Below are positions 12,071-25,800 of a stretch of 64,000 bases of DNA, one piece after another. The position numbers and the translations under genes were made by a program. Each line of letters begins with the position of its first letter. Position 1 is the first letter of the stretch. Below the pieces are notes generated by a model. It saw only the letters and a list, made by a program, of their open reading frames with translations. It was not told the DNA's origin and searched no databases. The DNA is from Homarus americanus (taxonomy: Eukaryota > Arthropoda > Malacostraca > Decapoda > Nephropidae), in assembly GCF_018991925.1 (NCBI RefSeq), contig NW_024748870.1:2323582-2387581 (forward strand). The letters are read 5' to 3'.

Positions 12071-14844
12071 TATTGCATTCTGAAATAGTTGAGGTGTTGT
12101 GCTGAATGATTGCTCTCTGCTCCTATTGGCTGTAATTTGGTGGGTTAACTGTGATTGGTGGACTATTTTTTAACCCACCAAATTACAGCCAATCGGAGCA
12201 GAGAGCAGACAGTCAGCACAACACCTCAACTTATGTTTTCCTGTTGATATTATTCTCCATTTCCTTCTTCAGAGTGCAAAGATACTGGAAATATGATGGG
12301 CGGCGGTGTATTTATTTAAAATTGCTTCTCCCAGAGCTCTAAATAGTGTAAAAGCTACTGCAACCAGGGGCCCTCCCAGGGGCTGTGGAACCCCTGGGGA
12401 CTCTTCCAGTGACAGTGGCGTCCCAGGAATCGTCTGAGGGACATCGGCGCCTCCAGGGGCCCTTCAAACGGCGGTGGTGCCCCCAGGGGCTTTGCCAGAA
12501 GCGGTGGCATCACCAGGGACACTCACAGGGCCAGCAGTGGCCCAGGAGCCCTCCCAGGTACGTCAGCGTCTTTAGGGGTCCATGGAAGAGGCGTTGGCGT
12601 CCCCTGGGGCCTTGCCAGAGACGGTGGGGCCCTGACAGACAGTCACAGGGCCATCGGTGGCTCAGGGGCCCTCCCAGGCACGTCAGCACCCCTAGGGGTC
12701 CTACAAGGGGCGTTGGCGTCCCCTTGGGCGTTGGCGTCAGATGGGGCCTTGGCAGGGGCGGTGGCGCCTTCAGGGACACTCACAGGGCCATCGGGTGCTC
12801 AGGGGCCCTCCCAGGTACATCAGCACCACCAGGGGTTCTGCAAGGGGCGTTGGCGTCCCCTGAGGCTTTGCCAGAGACGGTGGGCCTTATCAGGGGCGCA
12901 GGCGCCACCAGGGGCTCTCCTTGGGACAGCAGTGCTCCCAGGGGATCTTCTAGGGACGGCAGCCCCCTCAAGGACCCTCCCAGCCACCTTACCAGGGACC
13001 CTTCCCAGAGACGGGAACGCTTCCAGGGGCTGTGCAAAAGGTGGTTGCATATCCTAAAGATTCTACTAGGGATATTGGCGCTCTGAAGGGTCCTCCCAAA
13101 ACGGCCCTTCTAGCGCCGCCGTCTCTGGGAGTGCCCCTGGGGCGCTGCTGTCACTGGGAGAGTCAATGGGGGCACCGCCATCTCTGGGAGGACCCCTGGG
13201 AGCGTCCTGGCCAGAGCAACTGCCCTTGGCAGGGCCCCTCCAGGCGCTGCTGTTCCTGGGAGAGCACCAATGTCCCTGCAAGAGCCTCTAGGGGTGCAAC
13301 CGCCCATGGCACAGACCCTGGGAGAGCTCCCGTCCCTGGGAGGATCCCTGCAAGCATTCCCATCCCTGGGAGAGCCCTGGTTGCAGTAGCTTTTGCAATA
13401 TTTAGAGCTCTGGGAGAAGCAATTTTAAATAAATACACCGCCGCCCATCACATTTCCAGTATGTTTGCATTCTGAAGAAGGTAATAGAGAATAATATCAA
13501 CAGGAAAACATAAGTTGGGGTGTTGTGCTGACTGACTGCTCTCTGCTCCTATTGGCTGTAATTTGGTGGGTTAAAAAATAGTCCACCAATCACAGTTAAC
13601 CCACCAAATTACAGCCAATAGGAGCAGAGAGCAGACATTCAGCACAACACCTCAACTTATGTTTTCCTGTTGATATTATTCTCTATTACCTTACTCAAAT
13701 GCGATGATACTGGAAATGTGATGGGCGGCTGTGTATCTATTTAACGCTGCTTCTCCCAGAGCTCTAAATAGCACAAAAACTTCTGCAACCCTGGGCCCTC
13801 CTAGGGATGGGAGTGCTCTCAGAGGCTCCCCCAGGGACGGCGGCTCCCCCAGGGACTCTCCCAGGGAAATCGGCGCCCAAGAGGCCCTCCCAGTGACGTC
13901 GGCGCCCCCAGGGGCCTTGCAAAGGGTGGTGGTGCCCTCAGGGACCTTGCCAGAGGCAGTGGCGCCCTCAGGGGCTTTGCCAGGGGCGCTGGCGTCCTCA
14001 GGGGATCTTCCTGCGACAGACTCACTCCCAGGGGCCCTTGCAGGGACGGCAGTGCTTCCATGGGCCTTGCCCGAGAAGTTGGCGCTCCCAGGGGCTCTGT
14101 CAATGACATCGGCGCTCACAGGGGCCCTGCCAGGGACAGTGGTATACCAGGGGCCCTGCCAGGGTCGGAGGCGTCCACAGGGGTTCTCTCCGGGACAAGG
14201 TGCTCGCAGGGGCCCTCTCAGGAGCGGTGGTGTCCCCAGAGGCTATGTCATAGACATCAGAGCTTCCAGGGAAAGCGCCGACCCCAGCGACCGTACCAAG
14301 GGTCTGCAGGGGCCCTATGGCATCCTTGTCCATCGTATCATATATATTACATACTTCCAGCAGTCCCTTACTTAACTGTGATTGGTGGACTATTCTCTTA
14401 TCCCACCAAATTACAGCCAATAGGAACAGAGAGCAGTCAATCAGCACAACACCTCAACTTATGTTTTCCTGTTGATATCATTCTCCATTACCTTCTTCAG
14501 AATGCGATGATACTGGAAATGTGATGGGCGGTGGTGTATTTATTTAACGTTGCTTCTCCCAGATCTGTAAATAGAGCAAAACTACTGCAACCAGGGCCCT
14601 CCCAGGGACGGAAATGCTTGCAGGGATCCTCCCAGGGATGGGAGCTCTCACAGGGCCTGTGCCATGGGCAGTGGCACCCCTAGAGGCTCTTGCAGGGACA
14701 TTGGTGCTCTCCCAGTAACAGCAGCGCCTGGAGGGGCCCTGCCAAGGGCAGTAGCGCTGGCCAGGACGCTCCCAGGGGTCCTCCCAGAGATGGCGGTGCC
14801 CCCATTGACTCATCCAGTGACAGGAGAGCCCCAGGGGCACTCCC

Positions 14845-17800
14845 AGGGACGTCAGCGCCTTTAGAGGTCCTGGAAGGGGCGTTGGCGTCCCCCGGGGCCT
14901 TGCCAGAGGCGATGGCGCCATCAGGGACACTTACAGGGCCATCAGTGGCTCAGGGGCCCTCCCAGGCACGTCAGCACCCCTCGGGGTTCTGCAAGAGGCT
15001 TTGGCGTCCCCTGGGGCCTTGCCAGGGACGGTGGGGCCCACAGAGGCATTACCATGGGCGCTGGCGCCACCAGGGGCTCTCCCTGGGACAGCAGTGCTCC
15101 CAGGGGGCCTTCTAGGGACGGCAGCGCCCTCAGGGACCCTCCTAGGCACCTTGCCAGGGACCCTACCCAGGGACGAGAACGCTTCCAGGGGCTGTGCCAG
15201 GGGTGGTAGCATATCCTAACGGCTCTACTAGGGATATTGGCGCTGTGAAGGGCCCTCCCAAAACGGCCCTTCTGGCGCCGCCATCCCTGGGAGGGCCCCT
15301 GGGGCGCTGCTGTCACTGGGCGAGTCAATGGGGGCACCGCCATCTGTGGGAGGACCCCTGGGATCGTCCTGGCCAGCGCTACTGTCCTTGGCAGGGCCCC
15401 TGCAGGCGCTGCTGTTCCTGGGAGAGTGCCAATGTCCCTGGAAAAGCCTCTAGGGGTGCCACCGCCCATGGCACAGGCCCTGGGAGAGCTCCCGTCCCTG
15501 GGAGGATCACTGCACGCGCTCCTGTCTCTGGGAGGGCCCATGGTTGCAGTAGTTTTTGTGCCACTTAGAGATCTGGGAGAAGCAGCGTTAAATAAATACA
15601 CCACCGCCCATCACATTTCCAGTATCATCGCATTCTGAAGAAGGTAATGGAGAATAATATCAACAGGAAAACATAAGTTGAGGTGTTGTGCTGAATGACT
15701 GCTCTCTGCTCCTAATGGCTGTAATATGGTGGGTTAACTGTGATTGGTGGACTATTTTTTAACCCACCAAATTACAGCCAATAGGAGCAGAGAGCAGTCA
15801 TTCAGCCAACACCCCAGCTTATGTTTTCCTGTTGATATTATTCTCTATTACCTTATTCAGAATGTAAAGATACTGGAAATGTGATGGGCGGCGGTGTATT
15901 TATTTAAAATTGCTTCTCCCAGAGCTCTAAATAGATGCAAAAGCTACTGCAACCAGGGGCCCTCCCAGGGACTGAAGTGCTTGGTGGGACCCTCCCAAGG
16001 ACGGGAGCGCTTGCAGGGGCCCTCCCAGGGGCTGTGGCACCCCTGGGGACTCTTCCAGTGACAGTGGCATCCCAGGAGTCCTCTGAGGGACATAGGCGCC
16101 TACAGGGGCCCTTCAAGGGGCGGTGGCGCTCCCAGGGGCTTTGCCAGAAGCGGTGGCGCCACCAGGGACACTCATAGGGCCAGCGGTGGCCCAGGGGCCC
16201 TCATAGGCACGTCAGCGCCTTTAGGGGTCCTGGAAGGGGCGTTGGCGTCCTCTGGAGCCTTGCCAGAGACGGAGGGGCCCTCAGAGGCCTTACAAGGGGC
16301 GCTGGCGCCTCCAGGGGCTCTCCCTGGGACAGCAGTGCTCCCAGGGGGCCTTCTAGGGACGGCAGCGCCCTCAGGGACCCTCCCAGGAACCTTGCCAGGG
16401 ACTGTACCCAGGGACTGGTGCGCTTCCAGGGGCTGTGCCAGGGGTGGTAGCATATCCTAAAGGCTCTACTAGTGATATTGGCACTCTCAAGGGCCCTACC
16501 AAAACGGCCCTTCTGGCGCTGCCGTCCCTGGGAGGGCCCCCGGGGCGCTGCTGTCACTGAGAGAGTCAATGGGGGCACCGCCATCTCTGGGAGGACCCCT
16601 GGGAGCGTCCTGGCCAGCGCTACTGTCCTTGGCAGGGCCCCTGCAGGCGCTGCTGTTCCTGGGAGAGTGCTAATGTCTCTGGAAGAGCCTCTAGGGGTGC
16701 CACCGCCCATGGCACAGGCCCTGGGAGAGCTCCCGTCCCTGGAGGATCCCTGCAACGCTCCCGTCCCTAGGAGGGCCAAGGGTTGCAGTAGTTTTTGTGC
16801 TACTTAGAGCTCTGGGAGAAGCAGCGTTAAAATACACCACCGCCCATCACATTTCCAGTATCATCGCATTCTGAAGAAGGGAATGGAGAATAATATCAAC
16901 AGAAAAACATAAGTTGAGGTGTTGTGCTGACTGACTGCTCTCTGCTCCTATTAGCTGTAATTTGGTGGGTTAACTGTGATTGGTGGACTATTTTTTAACC
17001 CACCAAATTACAGCCAATAGGAGCAGAGAGCAGTCAGTCAGCACAACACCCCAACTTATGTTTTCCTGTTGATATTATTCTCCATTACCTTCTTCAGAAT
17101 GCAAAGATACTGGAAATGTGATGGGCGGCGGTGTATTTATTTAAAATTGCTTCTCCCAGAGCTCTAAATAGTGCAAAAGCTACTGCAACCAGGGCCCCTC
17201 CCAGGGACTGGAGTAAGCAGGTGAACCTCCCAAGGACGGGGAGGGCTTGTGAGGGGCCTCCCAGGGACTGTGGCACCCCTGTAATTCTTCCAGTGACAGT
17301 GGCGTACCAGGAGTCCTTGAGGGACATCATGGCCTCCAGGGGCCTCTTTCAAGGCCTTGGCGCCCCCAGGGACTTTGCTATATGTTGTAACAATCACCAG
17401 GGACACTCACTGGGCCAGCAGGCCCAGGGGCACTCCCAGGGACGTCAGCGCCTTTAGAGGTCCTGGAAGGGGCGTTGGCGTCCCCCGGGGCCTTGCCAGA
17501 GGCGGTGGCACCATCAGGGACACTCACAGGGCCATCAGTGGCTCAGGGGCCCTCCCAGGCACGTCAGCACCCCTCGGGGTTCTGCAAGAGGCTTTGGCGT
17601 CCCCTGGGGCCTTGCCAGGGACGGTGGGGCCCACAGAGGCATTACCATGGGCGCTGGCGCCACCAGGGGCTCTCCCTGGGACAGCAGTGCTCCCAGGGGG
17701 CCTTCTAGGGACGGCAGCGCCCTCAGGGACCCTCCTAGGCACCTTGCCAGGGACCCTACCCAGGGACGAGAACGCTTCCAGGGGCTGTGCCAGGGGTGGT

Positions 17801-19808
17801 AGCATATCCTAACGGCTCTACTAGGGATATTGGCGCTGTGAAGGGCCCTCCCGAAACGGCCCTTCTGGCGCCGCCATCCCTGGGAGGGCCCCTGGGGCGC
17901 TGCTGTCACTGGGCGAGTCAATGGGGGCACCGCCATCTCTGGGAGGACCCCTGGGAGCGTCCTGGCCAGCGCTACTGTCCTTGGCAGGGCCCCTGCAGGC
18001 GCTGCTGTTCCTGGGAGAGTGCCAATGTTACTGGAAAAGCCTCTAGGGGTGCCACCGCCCATGGCACAGGCCCTGGGAGAGCTCCCATCCCTGGGAGTAT
18101 CACTGCACGCGCTCCTGTCTCTGGGAGGGCCCATGGTTGCAGTAGTTTTTGTGCCACTTAGAGATCTGGGAGAAGCAGCGTTAAATAAATACACCACCGC
18201 CCATCACATTTCCAGTATCATCGCATTCTGAAGAAGGTAATGGAGAATAATATCAACAGGAAAACATAAGTTGAGGTGTTGTGCTGAATGACTGCTCTCT
18301 GCTCCTAATGGCTGTAATATGGTGGGTTAACTGTGATTGGTGGACTATTTTTTAACCCACCAAATTACAGCCAATAGGAGCAGAGAGCAGTCATTCAGCA
18401 CAACACCCCAACTTATGTTTTCCTGTTGATATTATTCTCTATTACTTTCTTCAGAATGTAAAGATACTGGAAATGTGATGGGCGGCAGTGTATTTATTTA
18501 AAATTGCTTCTGCCAGAGCTCTAAATAGATGCAAAAGCTACTGCAACCAGGGGCCCTCCCAGGGACTGAAGTGCTTGCAAGGACCCTCCCAAGGACGGGA
18601 GCGCTTGCAGGGGCCCTCCCAGGGGCTGTGGCACCCCTGGGGACTCTTCCAGTGACAGTGGCATCCCAGGAGTCCTCTGAGGGACATAGGCGCCTACAGG
18701 GGCCCTTCAAGGGGCGGTGGCGCTCCCAGGGGCTTTGCCAGAAGCGGTGGCGCCACCAGTGACACTCATATGGCCAGCGGTGGCCCAGGGGCCCTCCCAG
18801 GCACGTCAGCGCCTTTAGGGGTCCTGGAAGGGGCGTTGGCGTCCCCTGGAGACTTGCCAGAGACGGAGGGGCCCTCAGAGGCCTTACAAGGGGCGCTGGC
18901 GCCTCCAGGGGCTCTCCCTGGGACAGCAGTGCTCCCAGGGGGCCTTCTAGGGACGGCAGCGCCCTCAGGGACCCTCCCAGGAACCTTGCCAGGGACTGTA
19001 CCCAGGGACGGGAACGCTTCCAGGGGCTGTGCCAGGGGTGGTAGCATATCCTAAAGGCTCTACTAGTGATATTGGCACTCTCAAGGGCCCTCCCAAAACG
19101 GCCCTTCTGGCGCTGCCGTCCCTGGGAGGGCCCCCGGGGCGCTGCTGTCACTGGGAGAGTCAATGGGGGCACCGCCATCTCTGGGAGGACCCCTGGGAGC
19201 GTCCTGGCCAGCGCTACTGTCCTTGGCAGGGCCCCTGCAGGCGCTGCTGTTCCTGGGAGAGTGCTAATGTCTCTGGAAGAGCCTCTAGGGGTGCCACCGC
19301 CCATGGCACAGGCCCTGGGAGAGCTCCCGTCCCTAGGAGGATCCCTGCAAGCGCTCCCGTCCCTAGGAGGGCCAAGGGTTGCAGTAGTTTTTGTGCTACT
19401 TAGAGCTCTGGGAGAAGCAGCGTTAAAATACACCACCGCCCATCACATTTCCAGTATCATCGCATTCTGAAGAAGGGAATGGAGAATAATATCAACAGAA
19501 AAACATAAGTTGAGGTGTTGTGCTGACTGACTGCTCTCTGCTCCTATTAGCTGTAATTTGGTGAGTTAACTGTGATTGGTGGACTATTTTTTAACCCACC
19601 AAATTACAGCCAATAGGAGCAGAGAGCAGTCAGTCAGCACAACACCCCAACTTATGTTTTCCTGTTGATATTATTCTCCATTTCCTTCTTCAGAATGGAA
19701 AGATACTGGAAATGTGATGGGCGGCTGTGTATTTATTTAAAATTGCTTCTCCCAGAGCTCTAAATAGTGCAAAAGCTACTGCAACCAGGGCCCCTCCCAG
19801 GGACTGGA
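14845..19808. repeat. Higher-order duplication of about 2.59 kb, two copies
   Basis: Sequence from about 14845 to 17215 recurs at about 17438-19808 with an offset near 2593. Shared marks include 'gaagaagggaatggagaata' at 16872 and 19466. Identity breaks abruptly at about 17212, where a scrambled patch begins. Confidence 0.8.
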
Positions 19809-22800
19809 GTGCTTGCAGGGACCCTCCCTGCTCCTATTGGCTGTAATTTGGTGGGTTAAGAGAATAGTCCACCAATCACAGTTAAGTAAGGGACTGCTGG
19901 AAGTATGTAATATATATGATACGACGGACAAGCATGCCATATGGCCCCTGCACACCCTTGGTACGGTCGTTGGGGTCGGCGCTTTCCGTGGAAGCTCTGA
20001 TGTCTATGACATAGCCTCTGGGGACACCACCGCTCCTGACAGGGCCCCTGGGAGCACCGTTGTCCCTGGGAGAGCCCCTGTGGACGCCTCCGAACCTGGC
20101 AGGACCCCCGGTAAACCACTGTCCCTGGCAGGGCCCCAGAGAGCGCCGATGTCTTTGAGAGAGCCCCTGGGGGTGCCTCCGACCCTGGCAGGGCCCCTGT
20201 GAGCGCCGATGTCCTTGAGAGAGCCCCTGGGGGCGCTAACTTCTCGGGCAAGGCCCATGGAGGCACTGCCGTCCCTGCAAGGGTCCCTGGGGGTGAGTCT
20301 GCACCAGGAAGATCCCCTGAGGACGCCAGCGCCCCTGGCAAAGCCGCTGTGGGCGCCACCGCTTCTGGCAAGGCCCCTGAGGGCGCCACCACCCTTTCCA
20401 TGGCCCCTGGGGGCGCCGACGTCACTGGGATTGCCTCTTGGGCGCCAATTTCCCTGGGAGTGTCCCTGGGGGCGCCGCCGTCCCTTGGAGAGCCTCTGAG
20501 AGCACTCCCATCCCTAGGATGGCCCAGGGATGCAGTAGTTTTTGTGCTATTTAGAGCTCTGGGAGACGCAGCGTTAAATAAATACACCGCCGCCCATCAC
20601 ATTTTCCAGTATCTTTGCATTCTGAAGAAGGTAATGGAGAAAAATATCAACAGGATAACATAAGTTGAGGTGTTGTGCTGATTGACTGCCCGCTCTGCTC
20701 CTATTGGCTGTAATTTGGTGGGTTAACTGTGATTGGTGGACTATTTTTTAACCCACCAAATTACAGCCAATAGGAGCAGAGAGCAGTCAGTCAGCACAAC
20801 ACCCCAACTTATGTTTTCCTGTTGATATTTTTCTCCATTACCTTCTTCAGAATGCAAAGATACTGGAAAATGTGATGGGCGGCGGTGTATTTATTTAAAA
20901 TTGCTTCTTCCAGAGCTCTAAATAGTGCAAAAGCTACTGCAACCAGGGGCCCTCCCAGGGACTGGAGTGCTTGCAGGAACCCTCCCAAGGACGGGAGGGC
21001 TTGCAGGGGCCCTCCCAGGGACTGTGGCACCCCTGGGGACTCTTCCAGTGACAGTGGCGTACCAGGAGTCCTTTGAGGGACATCGGCGCCTCCAGGGGCC
21101 CTTCAAGGGGCCTTGGCGCCCCCAGGGACTTTGCCATATGTGGTAACACCACCAGGGACACTCACTGGGCCAGCAGTGGCCTAGGGGCCCTCCCAGGCAC
21201 TTGAGCGCCTTTAGGGGTCCTGGAAGGGGCGTTGGCGTCCTTTGGGGACTTGCCAGGGGCGGTGGCACAATCAGGGACACTCACAGGGCCATCGGTGGCC
21301 CAGGGGCCCTCCCAGGCACGTCAGCACCCCCAGGGGTTCTGGAAGGGGCGTTGGCGTCCCTTGGAGCTTTGCCAGAGACGGTGGGGCCCTCAGAGGCCTT
21401 ACAAGGGGCGCTGGCGCCACCAAGGGATCTCCCTGGGAGAGCAGTGCTCCCAGGGGGCCTTCTAGGGAAGGCAGCGCCCTCAGGGACCCTCCCAGGCACC
21501 TTGCCAGGGACCCTACCCACGGATGGGAACGCTTCCAGGGGCTGTGCCAGGGGTGGTAGCATATCCTAAAGGCTCTTCTAGTGATATTGGCGCTCTCAAG
21601 GGCCCTCCCAAAACGGCCCTTCTGGCGCCGCCGTCCCTGGGAGGGCCCCTGGGGCGCTGCTGTCACTGGGAGAGTCAATGGGGGCGCCGCCATCTCTGGG
21701 AGGACCCCTGGGAGCGTCCTGGCCAGCGCTACTGCCCTTGGCAAGGCCCCTGCAGGCGAGGCTGTTCCTGGGAGAGTGCCAATGTCACTGGAAGAGCCTC
21801 CAGGGGTGCCAACACCCATGGCACAGGCCCTGGGAGAGCTCCCGTCCCTGGGAGGATCCCTGCAAGCGCTCCCGTCTCTGGGAGGGCCCAGGGTTGCAGT
21901 AGTTTTTGTGCCACTTAGAGATCTGGGAGAAGCAGCGTTAAATAAATACACCACCGCCCATCACATTTCCAGTATCATGGCATTCTGAAGAAGGTAATGG
22001 AGAATAATATCAACAGGAAAACATAAGTTGAGGTGTTGTGCTGAATGACTGCTCTCTGCTCCTAATGGCTGTAATATGGTGGGTTAACTGTGATTGGTGG
22101 ACTATTTCTTAACCCACCAAATTACAGCCAATAGGAGCAGAGAGCAGTCATTCAGCACAACACCCCAACTTATGTTTTCCTGTTGATATTATTCTCTATT
22201 ACCTTCTTCAGAATGTAAAGATACTGGAAATGTGATGGGCGGCAGTGTATTTATTTAAAATTGCTTCTCCCAGAGCTCTAAATAGATGCAAAAGCTACTG
22301 CAACCAGGGGCCCTCCCAGGGACTGAAGTGCTTGCAGGGACCCTCCCAAGGACGGGAGCGCTTGCAGGGGCCCTCCCAGGGGCTGTGGCACCCCTGGGGA
22401 CTCTTCCAGTGACAGTGGCATCCCAGGAGTCCTCTGAGGGACATAGGCGCCTACAGGGGCCCTTCAAGGGGCGGTGGCGCTCCCAGGGGCTTTGCCAGAA
22501 GCGGTGGCGCCACCAGGGACACTCATAGGGCCAGCGGTGGCCCAGGGGCCCTCCCAGGCACGTCAGCGCCTTTAGGGGTCCTGGAAGGGGCGTTGGCGTC
22601 CCCTGGAGCCTTGCCAGAGACGGAGGGGCCCTCAGAGGCCTTACAAGGGGCGCTGGCGCCTCCAGGGGCTCTCCCTGGGACAGCAGTGCTCCCAGGGGGC
22701 CTTCTAGGGACGGCAGCGCCCTCAGGGACCCTCCTAGGAACCTTGCCAGGGACTGTACCCAGGGACGGGAACGCTTCCAGGGGCTGTGCCAGGGGTGGTA

Positions 22801-25800
22801 GCATATCCTAAAGGCTCTACTAGTGATATTGGCACTCTCAAGGGCCCTCCCAAAACGGCCCTTCTGGCGCTGCCGTCCCTGGGAGGGCCCCCGGGGCGCT
22901 GCTGTCACTGGGAGAGTCAATGGGGGCACCGCCATCTCTGGGAGGACCCCTGGGAGCGTCCTGGCCAGCGCTACTGTCCTTGGCAGGGCCCCTGCAGGCG
23001 CTGCTGTTCCTGGGAGAGTGCTAATGTCTCTGGAAGAGCCTCTAGGGGTGCCACCGCCCATGGCACAGGCCCTGGGAGAGCTCCCGTCCCTAGGAGGATC
23101 CCTGCAAGCGCTCCCGTCCCTAGGAGGGCCAAGGGTTGCAGTAGTTTTTGTGCTACTTAGAGCTCTGGGAGAAGCAGCGTTAAAATACACCACCGCCCAT
23201 CACATTTCCAGTATCATCGCATTCTGAAGAAGGGAATGGAGAATAATATCAACAGAAAAACATAAGTTGAGGTGTTGTGCTGACTGACTGCTCTCTGCTC
23301 CTATTAGCTGTAATTTGGTGAGTTAACTGTGATTGGTGGACTATTTTTTAACCCACCAAATTACAGCCAATAGGAGCAGAGAGCAGTCAGTCAGCACAAC
23401 ACCCCAACTTATGTTTTCCTGTTGATATTATTCTCCATTTCCTTCTTCAGAATGGAAAGATACTGGAAATGTGATGGGCGGCTGTGTATTTATTTAAAAT
23501 TGCTTCTCCCAGAGCTCTAAATAGTGCAAAAGCTACTGCAACCAGGGCCCCTCCCAGGGACTGGAGTGCTTGCAGGGACCCTCCCTGCTCCTATTGGCTG
23601 TAATTTGGTGGGTTAAGAGAATAGTCCACCAATCACAGTTAAGTAAGGGACTGCTGGAAGTATGTAATATATATGATACGACGGACAAGCATGCCATATG
23701 GCCCCTGCAGACCCTTGGTACGGTCGTTGGGGTCGGCGCTTTCTGTGGAAGCTCTGATGTCTATGACATAGCCTCTGGGGACACCACCGCTCCTGAGAGG
23801 GCCCCTGGGAGCACCGTTGTCCCTGGGAGAGCCCCTGTGGACGCCTCCGAATCTGGCAGGGCCCCCGGTAAACCACTGTCCCTGGCAGGGCCCCAGAGAG
23901 CGCCGATGTCTTTGAGAGAGCCCCTGGGGGTACCTCCGACCCTGGCAGGGCCCCTGTGAGCGCCGATGTCCTTGAGAGAGCCCCTTGGGGCGCTAACTTC
24001 TCGGGCAAGGCCCATGGAGGCACTGCCGTCCCTGCAAGGGTCCCTGGGGGTGAGTCTGCCTCAGGAAGATCCCCTGAGGACGCCAGCGCCCCTGGCAAAG
24101 CCCCTGAGGGCGCCACCGCTTCTGGCAAGGCCCCTGAGGGCGCCACCACCCTTTCCAGGGCCCCTGGGGGCGCCGACGCCACTGAGAGGGCCTCTTGGGC
24201 GCCAATTTCCCTGGGAGTGTCCCTGGGGGCGCCGCCGTCCCTTGGAGAGCCTCTGAGAGCACTCCCATCCCTAAGATGGCCCAGGGATGCAGTAGTTTCT
24301 GTGCTATTTAGAGCTCTGGGAGACGCAGCGTTAAATTTTTCTAGTAGGTTTTTGTATTCTGAGAAATATCAGACAATATAAGTTGAGGTGTTGTGCTGAT
24401 TGACTGCCCGCTCTGCTCCTATTGGCTGTAATTTGGTGGGTTAACTGTGATTGGTGGACTATTTTTTAACCCACCAAATTACAGCCAATAGGAGCAGAGA
24501 GCAGTCAGTCAGCACAACACCCCAACTTATGTTTTCCTGTTGATATTTTTCTCCATTACCTTCTTCAGAATGCAAAGATACTGGAAAATGTGATGGGCGG
24601 CTGTGTATTTATTTAAAATTGCTTCTTCCAGAGCTCTAAATAGTGCAAAAGCTACTGCAACCAGGGGCCCTCCCAGGGACTGGAGTGCTTGCAGGAACCC
24701 TCCCAAGGACGGGAGGGCTTGCAGGGGCCCTCCCAGGGACTGTGGCACCCCTGGGGACTCTTCCAGTGACAGTGGCGTACCAGGAGTCCTTTGAGGGACA
24801 TCGGCGCCTCCAGGGGCCCTTCAAGGGGCCTTGGCGCCCCCAGGGACTTTGCCATATGTGGTAACACCACCAGGGACACTCACTGGGCCAGCAGTGGCCT
24901 AGGGGCCCTCCCAGGCACTTGAGCGCCTTTAGGGGTCCTGGAAGGGGCGTTGGCGTCCTTTGGGGACTTGCCAGGGGCGGTGGCACAATCAGGGACACTC
25001 ACAGGGCCATCGGTGGCCCAGGGGCCCTCCCAGGCACGTCAGCACCCCCAGGGGTTCTGGAAGGGGCGTTGGCGTCCCTTGGAGCTTTGCCAGAGACGGT
25101 GGGGCCCTCAGAGGCCTTACAAGGGGCGCTGGCGCCACCAAGGGATCTCCCTGGGAGAGCAGTGCTCCCAGGGGGCCTTCTAGGGAAGGCAGCGCCCTCA
25201 GGGACCCTCCCAGGCACCTTGCCAGGGACCCTACCCACGGATGGGAACGCTTCCAGGGGCTGTGCCAGGGGTGGTAGCATATCCTAAAGGCTCTTCTAGT
25301 GATATTGGCGCTCTCAAGGGCCCTCCCAAAACGGCCCTTCTGGCGCCGCCGTCCCTGGGAGGGCCCCTGGGGCGCTGCTGTCACTGGGAGAGTCAATGGG
25401 GGCGCCGCCATCTCTGGGAGGACCCCTGGGAGCGTCCTGGCCAGCGCTACTGCCCTTGGCAAGGCCCCTGCAGGCGAGGCTGTTCCTGGGAGAGTGCCAA
25501 TGTCACTGGAAGAGCCTCCAGGGGTGCCAACACCCATGGCACAGGCCCTGGGAGAGCTCCCGTCCCTGGGAGGATCCCTGCAAGCGCTCCCGTCTCTGGG
25601 AGGGCCCAGGGTTGCAGTAGTTTTTGTGCCACTTAGAGATCTGGGAGAAGAAGTAACAATACATTGTCGCTTATCACATTTGGCGAAGAAAACATAAGTT
25701 GAGGTGTTGTGCTGAATGACTGCTCTCTGCTCCTAATGGCTGTAATATGGTGGGTTAACTGTGATTGGTGGACTATTTCTTAACCCACCAAATTACAGCC

